Notes under the pieces: model-generated | Databases searched by the model: none | The model's input: the letters and a program-made list of their open reading frames with translations, nothing else | What the model was told of the DNA's origin: nothing | Assembly: GCA_900549405.1 (NCBI GenBank) | Contig: URNZ01000015.1 | Coordinates: forward strand, 1-36,079 | Source of the DNA: an uncultured Eubacteriales bacterium | Lineage (GTDB): Bacteria > Bacillota > Clostridia > Oscillospirales > Oscillospiraceae | Direction of reading: 5' to 3' | DNA length: 36,079 bases | Made by a program: the position numbers and the translations under genes | Part shown: positions 28,901 through 36,079 of the stretch, one piece after another | How the letters are laid out: each line of letters opens with the position of its first letter | Numbering within the stretch: the first letter of the stretch is position 1

Positions 28901-29347
28901 TTATTGGGGGTGTTTCCAGTGTTTGAGCGTGGGCAGGGTGGCCTGTAAATAGGCCCGGACCTGATCCTCCGGCCAGGCGGGGCTGGCCATGTGTCCGGCA
29001 CAGAAGTCGATGAGGGTGTTCAGGTCTGTGTAGGCAAACTCTCCGTCGGCATAGCACCACTGGCAGTAGTCCTGGTTGGGGGTCCCGTCCGGCTCGCGGC
29101 TGAGGATACTGTCCTCCAGGGGCATCCCGCAGCACTGGCAGATCAGCTTTTGAGGAGAGCCCAGCAGGGTGTTGATGGACACGTTGAACAGCCGGGAGAG
29201 CAGCTTCAGCGTGTCCGGGCCGGGCACCGTCTCCCCGCTCTCCCACCGGGACACCGCCTGACGGGTGACAAACACCTGGTCGGCCAGGGCCTGCTGAGAA
29301 AATCCATGCTTCTGCCGCAGCGCGGCGATCACATCCTTCGGTTCCAT
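28901..29347 (-). CDS. XRE-type regulator with a zinc ribbon
   Basis: The 148-residue protein has an N-terminal Cro/C1-type helix-turn-helix (MEPKDVIAALRQKHGFSQQALADQVFVTRQAVSRWESG, about residues 1-60). A putative zinc ribbon follows: CQCCGMPLEDSIL, then YCQWCYADGEFAYTDL and DFCAGHM. This two-part layout is known in Clostridia, where the zinc-ribbon domain is of the type PF12674. It probably binds DNA and a metal or a partner. The start ATG 29347 is chosen because AAAAGGAGG precedes it; the upstream frame (to 29461) has no ribosome site. It is a single gene. Confidence 0.85.
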   Translation of the reverse strand: MEPKDVIAALRQKHGFSQQALADQVFVTRQAVSRWESGETVPGPDTLKLLSRLFNVSINTLLGSPQKLICQCCGMPLEDSILSREPDGTPNQDYCQWCYADGEFAYTDLNTLIDFCAGHMASPAWPEDQVRAYLQATLPTLKHWKHPQ

Positions 29348-29419
29348 GGTTATCCGCCTCCTTTTCCACAGAATAGCAGATATTGGGGAAAGACACAAGC
29401 AACAGACAGTTGCGGGGAA

Positions 29420-29452
29420 GGCAAAACGGACCGCCAAAACGGCGGTCCGTGG
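29420..29452 (-). terminator. Terminator of the BTAD-type regulator
   Basis: A perfect 10-bp stem (29426-29435 with 29441-29450, ACGGACCGCC) ends on the minus strand with TTTTG just after the stop of the gene at 29458. Confidence 0.85.
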
Positions 29453-29457
29453 AGATA

Positions 29458-30639
29458 TCACATCAGCGGGATCAGGGGCTGAACGCTGTAGTGGAGCTTG
29501 GCGGGGGAGTGGGGGTAGCGGCGGGCGAAGGAGAGGAGGATGCGCTGGCAGACCATGCAGCTGTTTTCATAGTTGGCCTGGGGCAGCATCAGGATGTATT
29601 GGGACACGCTGCAGGGGGCCACCACGTCCCCACGGCGCAGGCTGTAGCGGATCTGGTCCAGCAGATTTTTCATGGCCCGGTTCAGGCTGCGCTTGGGCAG
29701 GGGCTCGTTGTTCTCCCCCTGGACAGAGATGAGGGCGATGTGGACCGCGTCGCCGCTGCGGGCCACTAACCGGGACTGCATCTGGTACAGGGTGCGGAAG
29801 AAGTCGAACTGGCAGACCATGGCCCCCCGGTCCGGGTCGGCCTCGGTGAGCCGCTCCTGGATCTCCTGCAGGGGCAGGGGCTGGTCGCTGACGGAACTCA
29901 TGGCCTCCCGGTAGAGGGCCCGCAGCTCGTCGGAGGGGTTTACGCCGAAGTTGTCATAGAGCAGCTGGGTGACCTCTTCATAGACCACGATGGCCTCCTT
30001 CTGCCGCTCCAGGTCCAGCAGATTGCGCATCAGGTGCCAATAGAGCTCCTCACAGTAGGGGTCCAGCTGGATGGCCTGGCGGCAAAGCAGGGCGGCCTCC
30101 TCCAGCATGGGCAGCACCTCGTGGACCACCTGGAGATAGATGTTGTGGTAATAGGCCGCCACGGGCACCACCCAGGGGTCGGAGGAGAAGTGGGCCAAAA
30201 AGTCCCCGTTATACAGCTCCAGGGCCTTGAGATAGCGCTCCAGCCGCTCTTTGGGGAGGGTGGCGTCAGAGGCTGCCTGGCACAGCTCGTCGAACTCCTC
30301 CACGTCCAGGGTGAGGGGCACCTTGCAGTTCCAGGCGTAGCTGCCCCCCTGGCGGACGATGAGGATGTGCCCGGCGGAGTCCCCCAGCCGGTCCAGGGTG
30401 GTGCGCACCCGGTGGAACATGGTCTTCAGGGCGTTGGCGGGGTTGGTCACGTTGTCCCCGTCATCCCACAGCAGCCGGACCAGCTCCTCCTGGGTCACGG
30501 GGCGCTTTCTGCAATAGATCATATAGGCCAGCAGCAGCCACACCTTGCGGGAGCGGTTGTCGCTGTCGTTGATCTCTGCGCCGCCGGACTGGATGGAGAG
30601 GCCGCCCAGCATATTCACTTTTAGCGAGGTGATGCACAT
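29458..30639 (-). CDS. SARP/BTAD-type transcriptional regulator
   Basis: The 393-residue protein begins MCITSLKVNMLGGLSIQSGG and has an OmpR-like winged helix (KVWLLLAYMIYCRKRPVTQEELVRLLW, about 30-110). A bacterial transcriptional activation domain of helical repeats follows (about 110-260: CRQAIQLDPYCEELYWHLMRNLLDLERQKEAI). The last 130 residues (from QERLTEADPDRGAM) have an unassigned fold with a Cys near the C-terminus (MVCQRILLSF). BTAD regulators usually activate secondary-metabolite or envelope genes. The start ATG 30639 follows GGAGGT by nine bases. It is divergent from the transglutaminase lipoprotein, the most likely target. Confidence 0.85.
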   Translation of the reverse strand: MCITSLKVNMLGGLSIQSGGAEINDSDNRSRKVWLLLAYMIYCRKRPVTQEELVRLLWDDGDNVTNPANALKTMFHRVRTTLDRLGDSAGHILIVRQGGSYAWNCKVPLTLDVEEFDELCQAASDATLPKERLERYLKALELYNGDFLAHFSSDPWVVPVAAYYHNIYLQVVHEVLPMLEEAALLCRQAIQLDPYCEELYWHLMRNLLDLERQKEAIVVYEEVTQLLYDNFGVNPSDELRALYREAMSSVSDQPLPLQEIQERLTEADPDRGAMVCQFDFFRTLYQMQSRLVARSGDAVHIALISVQGENNEPLPKRSLNRAMKNLLDQIRYSLRRGDVVAPCSVSQYILMLPQANYENSCMVCQRILLSFARRYPHSPAKLHYSVQPLIPLM

Positions 30640-30664
30640 GGTCCAGTACCTCCACAAAAGAAAA

Positions 30665-30685
30665 CGGTCATGACAGACCGGTCAT
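30665..30685. promoter_or_regulatory. Direct repeat CGGTCAT, candidate regulator site
   Basis: CGGTCAT occurs at 30665-30671 and 30679-30685, one turn and a bit apart, just upstream of the BTAD gene. SARP-type regulators bind direct heptamers, although usually with 11-base period rather than 14. Confidence 0.4.
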
Positions 30686-30810
30686 CCTAGAGAATCGTTC
30701 GAAATTCAACTTTAATATACTACAAAAGATTGGAAATGACAACTGGAAATACGAAAAAGCATGAAAAAGGAAGAAAAAATAAAAAATGTAACAAAAATGC
30801 GGAAACCCTC

Positions 30811-30839
30811 TTTTCATTCTGCCGCAGCTATAGTATAGT
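30811..30839 (+). promoter_or_regulatory. Probable promoter of the transglutaminase lipoprotein
   Basis: TTTTCA (30811-30816), a 17-base spacer and TATAGT (30834-30839), within a triplet of overlapping TATA-like boxes (30829-30844). The region 30640-30904 otherwise is AT-rich and has no gene. Confidence 0.55.
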
Positions 30840-30904
30840 ATAAGAGAAAAAGTAGATCCTGTCGATTTACAGCCTCCCGTGAGAGATAAAGAAGGAAATG
30901 TGCG

Positions 30905-31906
30905 ATGCGTAATATGTGGAAACGAGTGCTGGCCCTGGCCCTGGCAGCCATGATGCTGTCCGGATGCGCCCAGAATACCGCCGGAGACGCGGTCCAGGCC
31001 ATGGCTGCCGCCTCTGCGGCCGACCAGAGCGGAGACGCGTCCTCTTCGGAAGTTACCCTGGAGGACGAGATGGTGGCCCTAGCTGCCGGACCGGGGGCCA
31101 TCGACCCCAGTCTGACCACCTCCGCCCCCGGGACCCTGGCCAAGAAGAACGACAAGGCGGTGGTGGACTACTCCAACACCAAGGACGGCTATGTGATGGT
31201 CCAGTACACCGCCCAGACGGACAAGCGGCTGAAGGCCCAGGTGAAGGGTCCCACCACCACCTATACATACAACCTGACGGCGGGCAGCTGGGCCACCTTC
31301 CCCCTGTCCGACGGCAACGGCAGCTATCAGGTGACGGTGTATCAGAACACCGAGGGCAGCAAGTATGCCGCCGTGGTCTCCGCCACCTTCAACGCGACCA
31401 TGACCGACGAGTTTGCCCCCTTCACCCACCCCAACCAGTATGTGAACTATGCCGAGGCCCCCAACACCGTGGCCAAGGCGGCGGAGCTGACCAAGGGCGT
31501 CACCGACCCCCTGAAGAAGGTGGAGCTGGTGTACAACTATGTGGTGAAGAACATCACCTATGACAAGGAACTGGCCGCCAGCGTGAAGAGCGGCTATCTC
31601 CCCGTGCTGGACACGGTGCTGGCCAAAAAGACGGGCATCTGCTTTGACTATGCTGCCTTGATGACCGGCATGCTCCGCAGCCAGGGCGTCCCCTGCAAGC
31701 TGGTGGTGGGTTACGCCGGAACGGCCTATCACGCTTGGATCAGCGTGTGGACCAAGGAAAACGGCTGGATAGACGGAGCCATCTACTTCGACGGCTCCAC
31801 CTGGCAGCGCATGGACCCTACCTTCGCCTCCTCCGGCAAGCAGAGCGCGTCCATCATGGCCTACATCGGGGACGGCTCCCACTACTCTGCGAAATATTTC
31901 TACTAA
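30905..31906 (+). CDS. Lipoprotein with transglutaminase-like domain
   Basis: The 333-residue protein has a lipoprotein signal (MRNMWKRVLALALAAMMLSGC, shown here in two parts: charged start, then lipobox LSGC at about 18-21). A roughly 60-residue linker and an Ig-like region (about 80-165) follow. The C-terminal transglutaminase-like domain has Cys246 in TGICFDYAALMTGMLRSQG, His276 in YHAWISVW and Asp304 in RMDPTF, the complete Cys-His-Asp triad. It should act outside the cell, as a peptidase, cross-linker or binding domain. The ribosome site GAAGGAA is 7-8 bases before the ATG. The divergent BTAD regulator is a likely controller. Confidence 0.88.
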   Translation: MRNMWKRVLALALAAMMLSGCAQNTAGDAVQAMAAASAADQSGDASSSEVTLEDEMVALAAGPGAIDPSLTTSAPGTLAKKNDKAVVDYSNTKDGYVMVQYTAQTDKRLKAQVKGPTTTYTYNLTAGSWATFPLSDGNGSYQVTVYQNTEGSKYAAVVSATFNATMTDEFAPFTHPNQYVNYAEAPNTVAKAAELTKGVTDPLKKVELVYNYVVKNITYDKELAASVKSGYLPVLDTVLAKKTGICFDYAALMTGMLRSQGVPCKLVVGYAGTAYHAWISVWTKENGWIDGAIYFDGSTWQRMDPTFASSGKQSASIMAYIGDGSHYSAKYFY

Positions 31907-31920
31907 ACATAACGTTTTGG

Positions 31921-31955
31921 AATCGGGCCTGCGGAACACCGCAGGCCCGATTTTT
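31921..31955 (+). terminator. Terminator of the transglutaminase gene
   Basis: A 14-bp stem (31921-31934 with 31939-31952, AATCGGGCCTGCGG) has an AACA loop and a five-T run. Confidence 0.95.
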
Positions 31956-31975
31956 CTGTCTCTCCCTGCGGCCTA

Positions 31976-32004
31976 TTGTTGAAACAGGTCGAAGGTGGTA
32001 TAAT
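31976..32004 (+). promoter_or_regulatory. Promoter of the type IV filament operon
   Basis: TTGTTG (31976-31981), a 17-base spacer and a perfect TATAAT (31999-32004), 59 bases before the ATG at 32063. Confidence 0.8.
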
Positions 32005-32062
32005 CACCGTAACTGCAACAAAATTTCTGCCCGGGCAGCCGGGAAACGCGAAGGAGACCGCT

Positions 32063-33109
32063 ATGAGGGAGAAGCCCCTTTCCAACCAAACTTTAATGGA
32101 CCTGTGCGGCGGGCTGGCCCTGCTGCTCCACGCGGGGGTGGGCACGGCGGACGGCCTGGACCTGCTGGGCCAGCAGCAGGAGGAGCCGGCCCTGGCCAAG
32201 CTGCTGGCCGACCTGGCCCGCCGGGTGGATGACGGGGCCTCTCTGGCCCAGGCCCTGGAAGACAGCGGGCGCTTTCCCCACTACCTCTGCGCCCTGACGG
32301 AGGTGGGGGAGGCCGCCGGGCGGACAGAGGAGGCCCTGAACGCCCTGGCCCGGCACTATGAGAGCCGCATGAGCCTGGACCGCCGTCTGCGCTCGGCCCT
32401 GCTGTACCCCTGTATCCTGATGCTTATTATGCTGGGGGTCATCGTGGTATTGCTTACGAAGGTACTGCCGGTGTTCGACCAGGTATATGCCGGGCTGGGA
32501 GGGAGCCTCACCGGCGTGGCCGGGGGACTGCTGGCCCTGGGCCGGGTGCTGGATGGGGGAATGCCCGTGCTGTGTGCCCTGCTGGGTGCCGCCGGGATAT
32601 TTCTGGTCCTGTTCTCCCTGTCCGAGGGGTTCCGCCAGCGCTTGGTATCTGGGTGGCGGCGGCGCTTTGGCGACCGGGGCGTGTCCCGGAAGATCGACGA
32701 CGGCCGCTTTGCCCAGGCCCTGTCCATGGGCATGGCCAGCGGACTGCCCCTGGAGGACGCCCTCACCCAGGCCGCCGGGCTGCTGGAGGACTCCCCGAGC
32801 GCCCAGGCCCGGTGCCGGGATTGCTTGGAGCGGCTGGACCGGGGGGATGAACTGGCCCAGGCGGTACGCCAGTCCGGGGTGCTGCCCCCGGCGGAGTGTC
32901 GGCTGCTGGCCCTTGGATTGCGCAGCGGCTCCGGGGACCGGGTGATGGAGGACATTGCCCGCCGCCTGGGTCAGGCCGGGGAGGACGCCCTGGAGGACCG
33001 GGTCAGCCAGGTGGAGCCTGCTTTGGTAGGCGTGACCTCTGTGCTGGTGGGGGTCATCCTCCTGTCGGTGATGCTGCCCCTGATGCACATCATGTCCGCC
33101 ATCGGGTGA
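32063..33109 (+). CDS. Type IV filament inner-membrane platform protein (PilC/GspF)
   Basis: The 348-residue protein has two GspF domains: the first (about 15-125) with LLLHAGVGTADGL and ALEDSGRFPHYL, and the second (about 215-320) with ALSMGMASGLPLEDALTQAAG. Membrane helices lie near 115-135, 165-190 and 320-345. PilC/GspF is the platform on which the ATPases act in type IV pili and type II secretion. The ATG at 32063 follows AAGGAG by six bases and is the first gene of the operon. The usual partner PilB/GspE is not in the window; the only ATPase here is the PilT-like one at the end. Confidence 0.88.
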   Translation: MREKPLSNQTLMDLCGGLALLLHAGVGTADGLDLLGQQQEEPALAKLLADLARRVDDGASLAQALEDSGRFPHYLCALTEVGEAAGRTEEALNALARHYESRMSLDRRLRSALLYPCILMLIMLGVIVVLLTKVLPVFDQVYAGLGGSLTGVAGGLLALGRVLDGGMPVLCALLGAAGIFLVLFSLSEGFRQRLVSGWRRRFGDRGVSRKIDDGRFAQALSMGMASGLPLEDALTQAAGLLEDSPSAQARCRDCLERLDRGDELAQAVRQSGVLPPAECRLLALGLRSGSGDRVMEDIARRLGQAGEDALEDRVSQVEPALVGVTSVLVGVILLSVMLPLMHIMSAIG

Positions 33110-33115
33110 GCGGCC

Positions 33116-33439
33116 ATGGGAACGAGACGAGAGAGGCACCGGGCGGTGCTGTCCCTGCTTGGGGGGCTGGCCGCGGCGTGCTGTGCCCTGGCCATCTTTT
33201 TTGAAGGCGTGGGGAATTTGGATCAGAATAGCGGCGAGCGCAGCCGCCGCCAGCTGGAGGAGACCCTCCGCCGGGCGGCGGTGGCCTGCTACGCCGCTCA
33301 GGGGGCCTATCCACCGGACTTAGACTACATTGAGGAGCACTGGGGCGTGCAGATCGACCGGTCGCGCTATGCGGTGTTCTATCAGGTGGAGGGGTCGAAT
33401 CTGATGCCCGACATCACCGTGCTGGAGCGGGAGACATGA
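33116..33439 (+). CDS. Small membrane-anchored protein, possible pseudopilin
   Basis: The 107-residue protein has a charged N-terminus (MGTRRERHRAVL), one membrane helix (about 11-30) and an outside domain with LRRAAVACYAAQGAYPPDLDYIEEHWG. The latter resembles the early helix and loop of GspG/PilA-type subunits, but the clear prepilin cleavage motif (G before FTLIE-like) is missing. It lies six bases after pilC and overlaps the next gene by four bases, so is translated in the same unit. It may be a minor pilin-like subunit or an assembly factor. Confidence 0.7.
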   Translation: MGTRRERHRAVLSLLGGLAAACCALAIFFEGVGNLDQNSGERSRRQLEETLRRAAVACYAAQGAYPPDLDYIEEHWGVQIDRSRYAVFYQVEGSNLMPDITVLERET

Positions 33440-33921
33440 GAGAGCGAAACACAAAACTGCATATGTCTGCTCTACTGCCCCTGGGGGTGTTTGCCCTGTT
33501 CGCGGTCTGTGTGCTGTCCGTCCTGCTGACGGGGGCCAAGGTGTACAAGGGCCTGGCCCAGCGGGACCAGGACAGCTATCAGCGGCGCACCGGGGCCCAA
33601 TATCTGGCCACCCGGGTGCGTCAGGCGGAGGGCCCGGTGACAATTACCGATCTACAGGGCACGCCCGCCCTGGCTTTTGACCAGGAGGAGGGCGGTGAGG
33701 TCTACACCACCTGGGTCTATTGCTACGACGGCTGGCTCATGGAGCTGTACGCCCAGCCCGGCAGCGGCATGGGCCCGGAGGACGGCGCCCAGGTGCTGCC
33801 TGCGGAAGATTTAGAACTGTCCCGGGAGGACGGCCTGCTGCGGGCCGCCCTGTGCTATGACGGGGGGGAGCGGGCCGACCTGGCCCTGTATCTGCCCCTG
33901 AACGGGGAGGGGAGGCCATGA
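33436..33921 (+). CDS. DUF4860-like membrane-anchored protein
   Basis: The 161-residue protein begins MRERNTKLHMSALLPLGVFALFAVC, a short basic tail and a membrane helix (about 12-32). An extracellular, mostly acidic domain follows, with RRTGAQYLATRVRQAEG and a CYDGWLMELYAQPG stretch. It fits what I recall of DUF4860, a family seen near type IV pilus genes of Clostridia. It overlaps its neighbours on both sides by four bases (ATGA), typical of a tightly coupled operon. It probably is a pilin-like or surface subunit. No motif gives a function. Confidence 0.65.
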   Translation: MRERNTKLHMSALLPLGVFALFAVCVLSVLLTGAKVYKGLAQRDQDSYQRRTGAQYLATRVRQAEGPVTITDLQGTPALAFDQEEGGEVYTTWVYCYDGWLMELYAQPGSGMGPEDGAQVLPAEDLELSREDGLLRAALCYDGGERADLALYLPLNGEGRP

Positions 33922-34334
33922 GAAGCCGTGCGCCCCTGGCGCTGATGGAGCAGACGGTGATGGTGCTGATCTTTGCCCTGGCCGCCGCCCTGTGTCTAAG
34001 GGCCTTTGCCTCGGCCGACGGCATCTCCCGCCGGGTGGAGGCCACTGACCGGGCGGTGCTGTGGGCAGAGAGCGCCGCCGACACGTTAAAGGCCCGAGAG
34101 GGCGACCTGTCCCGGGCCGCAGCGGAGCTGGGCGGCGAGGTGGACGGCCAGCGCTGGACCATCCTCCTGGACGAAAACTGGCAGGAGACGGCGGGGGAGC
34201 CCGCCTATACCCTCACCGCCCGGCCCGTCCAGACCGGCCGGCCCCTGCTTGGAAAAGCCCAGATCGACGTAGTGCAGAAAAACGGGGAGCGCCTGTTCTC
34301 CCTGGAGGTCTGCTGGCAGGAGGCAAAAACATGA
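33918..34334 (+). CDS. Small pilin-like membrane-anchored protein
   Basis: The 138-residue protein starts MRSRAPLALMEQTVMVLIFALAAALCLRAF, where the N-terminal helix (about 12-32) includes a Glu (E11) near the start, as in pilins (Glu5). A Cys near the C-terminus (LEVCWQEAKT) is shared in part with the next gene. It is coupled by four-base overlaps with both neighbours. I regard it as a candidate minor pilin; the cleavage motif is not recognisable. Confidence 0.65.
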   Translation: MRSRAPLALMEQTVMVLIFALAAALCLRAFASADGISRRVEATDRAVLWAESAADTLKAREGDLSRAAAELGGEVDGQRWTILLDENWQETAGEPAYTLTARPVQTGRPLLGKAQIDVVQKNGERLFSLEVCWQEAKT

Positions 34335-34732
34335 GAGAGGGAAAGCGCGCCCCGACGGTGGTGGGGGGAATCTCCCTGCTGGTCATCTTCGCCGTGCTGT
34401 GTCTCACCGTGTTCGCCGTGCTGTCCCTGGCCCAGGGCCAGGCGGACCGGCGGCTGGCCCAGAGCAGCTGGAGCGCAGTCACCGGCTATTACCGGGCCGA
34501 CTGTCAGGCACAAGAAATTCTCTCCCGGCTGCGGGCGGGGGAGCGCCCCCAGGGCGTGACGGAAGAGGGGGAGAGTACGTTCTCCTATGCCTGCCCCATC
34601 TCCGATACCCAGACGCTGCAGGTCCGGGTGCGTCTGGCGGGGGAGAGCTATGAAATTCTCTGCTGGCAGGCGGAATTTACGGCGGACTGGCAGGCGGACG
34701 ACGACCTGGACCTGTGGGACGGGAGCACATGA
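34331..34732 (+). CDS. Small membrane-anchored protein of the filament operon
   Basis: The 133-residue protein has a basic N-terminus (MREGKRAPTVVGG), a membrane helix (about 13-35: ISLLVIFAVLCLTVFAVLSL) and an outside domain with DCQAQEILSRLRAGERP and YEILCWQAEF. The pattern, a basic tail, a helix and then a helical to beta domain, is like the small pilin-type proteins around it. The four-base overlap with the previous gene and 28-base gap to pilT keep it in the operon. I recognise no family. Confidence 0.65.
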   Translation: MREGKRAPTVVGGISLLVIFAVLCLTVFAVLSLAQGQADRRLAQSSWSAVTGYYRADCQAQEILSRLRAGERPQGVTEEGESTFSYACPISDTQTLQVRVRLAGESYEILCWQAEFTADWQADDDLDLWDGST

Positions 34733-34760
34733 CTTTATTTTTTACGAGGAGGCGTGTCCT

Positions 34761-35822
34761 ATGGCGGAGCTGATGGACTATCTGACCCGGGCGGTGGAGC
34801 GCCGGGCATCCGATCTGTTTTTTGTGGCCGGCGGCTCGGCCAGCGCCAAGGTCGAGGGGCAGATCATGCCCCTGGACGATGAGCGGCTGCTGCCCCCCAA
34901 GACGGAGGAGCTGCTGCGGGCCATCTATGGGCTGGCCGGGCGGGACATGGACGGCTTTCTGGCACGGGGGGACGACGACTTCTCCTTCTCTGTGGGGGGG
35001 GTGGCCCGGTTCCGGGTGAACGCCTATCGCCAGCGGGGGTCCATGGCTGCGGTGGTGCGGGTGGTGGCCTTTGAGATCCCGGATTTTCAGGCCCTGCACA
35101 TCCCGTCCCAAGTGATGGACCTGGCCGGGCTGACCTATGGCATGGTGCTGGTGTCCGGCACGGCGGGCAGCGGCAAGTCCACCACCCAGGCCTGTATCCT
35201 AGACCGGATCAACCGCACCCGGAACTGCCACATCATCACCCTGGAGGACCCCATCGAATACCTCCATCGGGACCGGAGGAGCATCGTCAGCCAGCGGGAG
35301 ATCGCCATCGACACCCGGGACTATCTCTCCGCCCTGCGCTCCTGTCTGCGCCAGGCCCCGGACGTGATCCTATTGGGGGAGATGCGGGACCACGAGACCA
35401 TCCAGACGGCCATGACCGCCGCCGAGACCGGCCACCTGCTCATCGCCACCCTGCACACCCGGGGGGCGGTGAACACCATTGACCGGATCATCGATTCCTT
35501 TCCCCCCGCCCAGCAGGCCCAGGTCCGGGTGCAGTTGAGCGCGGTGCTGCGCACGGTGGTGTCCCAGCAGCTGCTGCCCGACGTGAACGGGGAGCAGGTC
35601 CCCGCCTTCGAGGTGATGCAGATGAACAGCGCCATCCGCAGCATGATCCGGGACGGGAAAGACCACCAGATCGACAACGCCATCGCCGCCGGGGGCAGCG
35701 AGGGGATGCTGACCATGGACCAGTCCATCCTGGCCCTGTATCAGGCTGGCCGCATCACCCGGGACACCGCCCTGAACTGTGCCGACAACCCGGAGCAGCT
35801 GAAACGGCGGATGGGGAATTGA
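34761..35822 (+). CDS. PilT-like type IV filament ATPase
   Basis: The 353-residue protein has all PilT-type hexameric ATPase motifs: Walker A SGTAGSGKSTT (Lys139), Asp box IITLEDPIEYLH, Walker B DVILLGEMRDHETI and His box LIATLHT. The length of about 350 residues and the C-terminus (QSILALYQAGRITRDTALNCADNPEQLKRRM) match PilT, the retraction ATPase. It acts at the membrane base with PilC. The ATG at 34761 follows GAGGAGG by eight bases. It is the last gene and the only ATPase of this operon. Confidence 0.93.
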   Translation: MAELMDYLTRAVERRASDLFFVAGGSASAKVEGQIMPLDDERLLPPKTEELLRAIYGLAGRDMDGFLARGDDDFSFSVGGVARFRVNAYRQRGSMAAVVRVVAFEIPDFQALHIPSQVMDLAGLTYGMVLVSGTAGSGKSTTQACILDRINRTRNCHIITLEDPIEYLHRDRRSIVSQREIAIDTRDYLSALRSCLRQAPDVILLGEMRDHETIQTAMTAAETGHLLIATLHTRGAVNTIDRIIDSFPPAQQAQVRVQLSAVLRTVVSQQLLPDVNGEQVPAFEVMQMNSAIRSMIRDGKDHQIDNAIAAGGSEGMLTMDQSILALYQAGRITRDTALNCADNPEQLKRRMGN

Positions 35823-35882
35823 ATGCATGGAGAGAAGGCCCGCCTTTTTCTGTCATTGCGAGGAGGGCAAACGGGCCGACGG

Positions 35883-35909
35883 CGGGCCGCTGAGGACAGC
35901 GGCCCCTAC
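35883..35909 (-). repeat. 27-bp palindromic repeat, copy C
   Basis: The complement begins GTAGGGGCCGCTG and ends CAGCGGCCCG, a 9-bp stem. It is an inverted copy of 35922-35948 with only one mismatch in 27, 12 bases apart, so the pair itself forms a large hairpin. Confidence 0.8.
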
Positions 35910-35921
35910 GGGCATTCCCTT

Positions 35922-35948
35922 GTAGGGGCCGCTGTCCCCAGCGGCCCG
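35922..35948 (+). repeat. 27-bp palindromic repeat, copy D
   Basis: Begins GTAGGGGCCGCTG and ends CAGCGGCCCG. Same family as copies A, B and C. Confidence 0.8.
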
Positions 35949-35964
35949 GAATCCCCCCGCCGCT

Positions 35965-36079
35965 TTGCGGCCCTCCCCCTTTCACAATGGGGGCTGCTGT
36001 TACGCATCATCAGGCTCCCTTGTGAAAGGCCGATTCCCCTTATCAAGGGGAAATGTCCCGAAGGGACAAAAGGGATAGG
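35965..36079. repeat. Second palindrome-rich repeat at the window end (partial)
   Basis: The last bases hold CTTTCACAA and TTGTGAAAG in inverted order and short hairpins (CCCCTTATCAAGGGG, GTCCCGAAGGGAC). This looks like part of a non-coding palindromic element related in style to that at 20375-20505. Boundaries cannot be seen because the window stops. Confidence 0.55.

Overview
The window reads as a GC-rich (estimated a little over 60% by eye) anaerobic, endospore-forming Firmicute, most like the Oscillospiraceae group around Flavonifractor, Pseudoflavonifractor and Lawsonibacter. The reasons are a spoIIA operon with sigma F, an Rnf-type complex, a pyruvate phosphate dikinase end, strong AGGAGG ribosome sites, and the GC-rich palindromic repeats common in that group. 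The genus is an inference; no 16S or other marker is present.

Layout. 1-4000: end of ppdK, a DEDDh exonuclease, a NagD-like HAD phosphatase, and a DUF4358 lipoprotein with an SGNH hydrolase lipoprotein. 4021-9572: a c-di-GMP phosphorelay made of a REC/HD-GYP/GGDEF protein, a stand-alone Hpt protein and a hybrid histidine kinase. 9573-13417: a compact Rnf-like cluster (rnfC, an rnfD-rnfG fusion, rnfA) behind its own promoter and a leader with two hairpin repeats. 13479-15115 (minus): a TPP riboswitch controlling thiT and a HAD phosphatase. 15132-17324: three unannotated tandem microprotein genes (24, 17 and 17 codons) sharing a YYxTFA core, divergent from a LysR regulator and a Crp/Fnr regulator. 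17384-20376: a MATE exporter divergent from spoIIAA-spoIIAB-sigF, followed by a MITE-like element that supplies the last bases of the sigF stop codon. 20557-22435 (minus): kdpE-kdpD. 22615-24536: uridine phosphorylase, a small membrane protein and an inositol-phosphatase-family enzyme. 24693-28836: a histidine-use locus (structured leader, YuiF-like transporter, histidine ammonia-lyase, DapF-like epimerase). 28901-31906: an XRE/zinc-ribbon regulator, a BTAD-type regulator and a transglutaminase lipoprotein. 31976-35822: a small type IV filament operon (PilC/GspF, four small N-terminally anchored proteins, PilT ATPase). 35823-36079: repeats.

Most likely undescribed: the microprotein operon at 15251-15530. 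Each reading frame has its own ribosome site, the last two are a duplicated unit, and the set lies between a bidirectional terminator and a divergent promoter region. That region holds a 27-bp dyad overlapping the -35 of the LysR gene. The histidine locus, with a DapF-like enzyme that could be a histidine racemase, the Rnf cluster without rnfB or rnfE, and the PilT-only filament operon are the next most interesting. All functions are read from motifs; no search was run.
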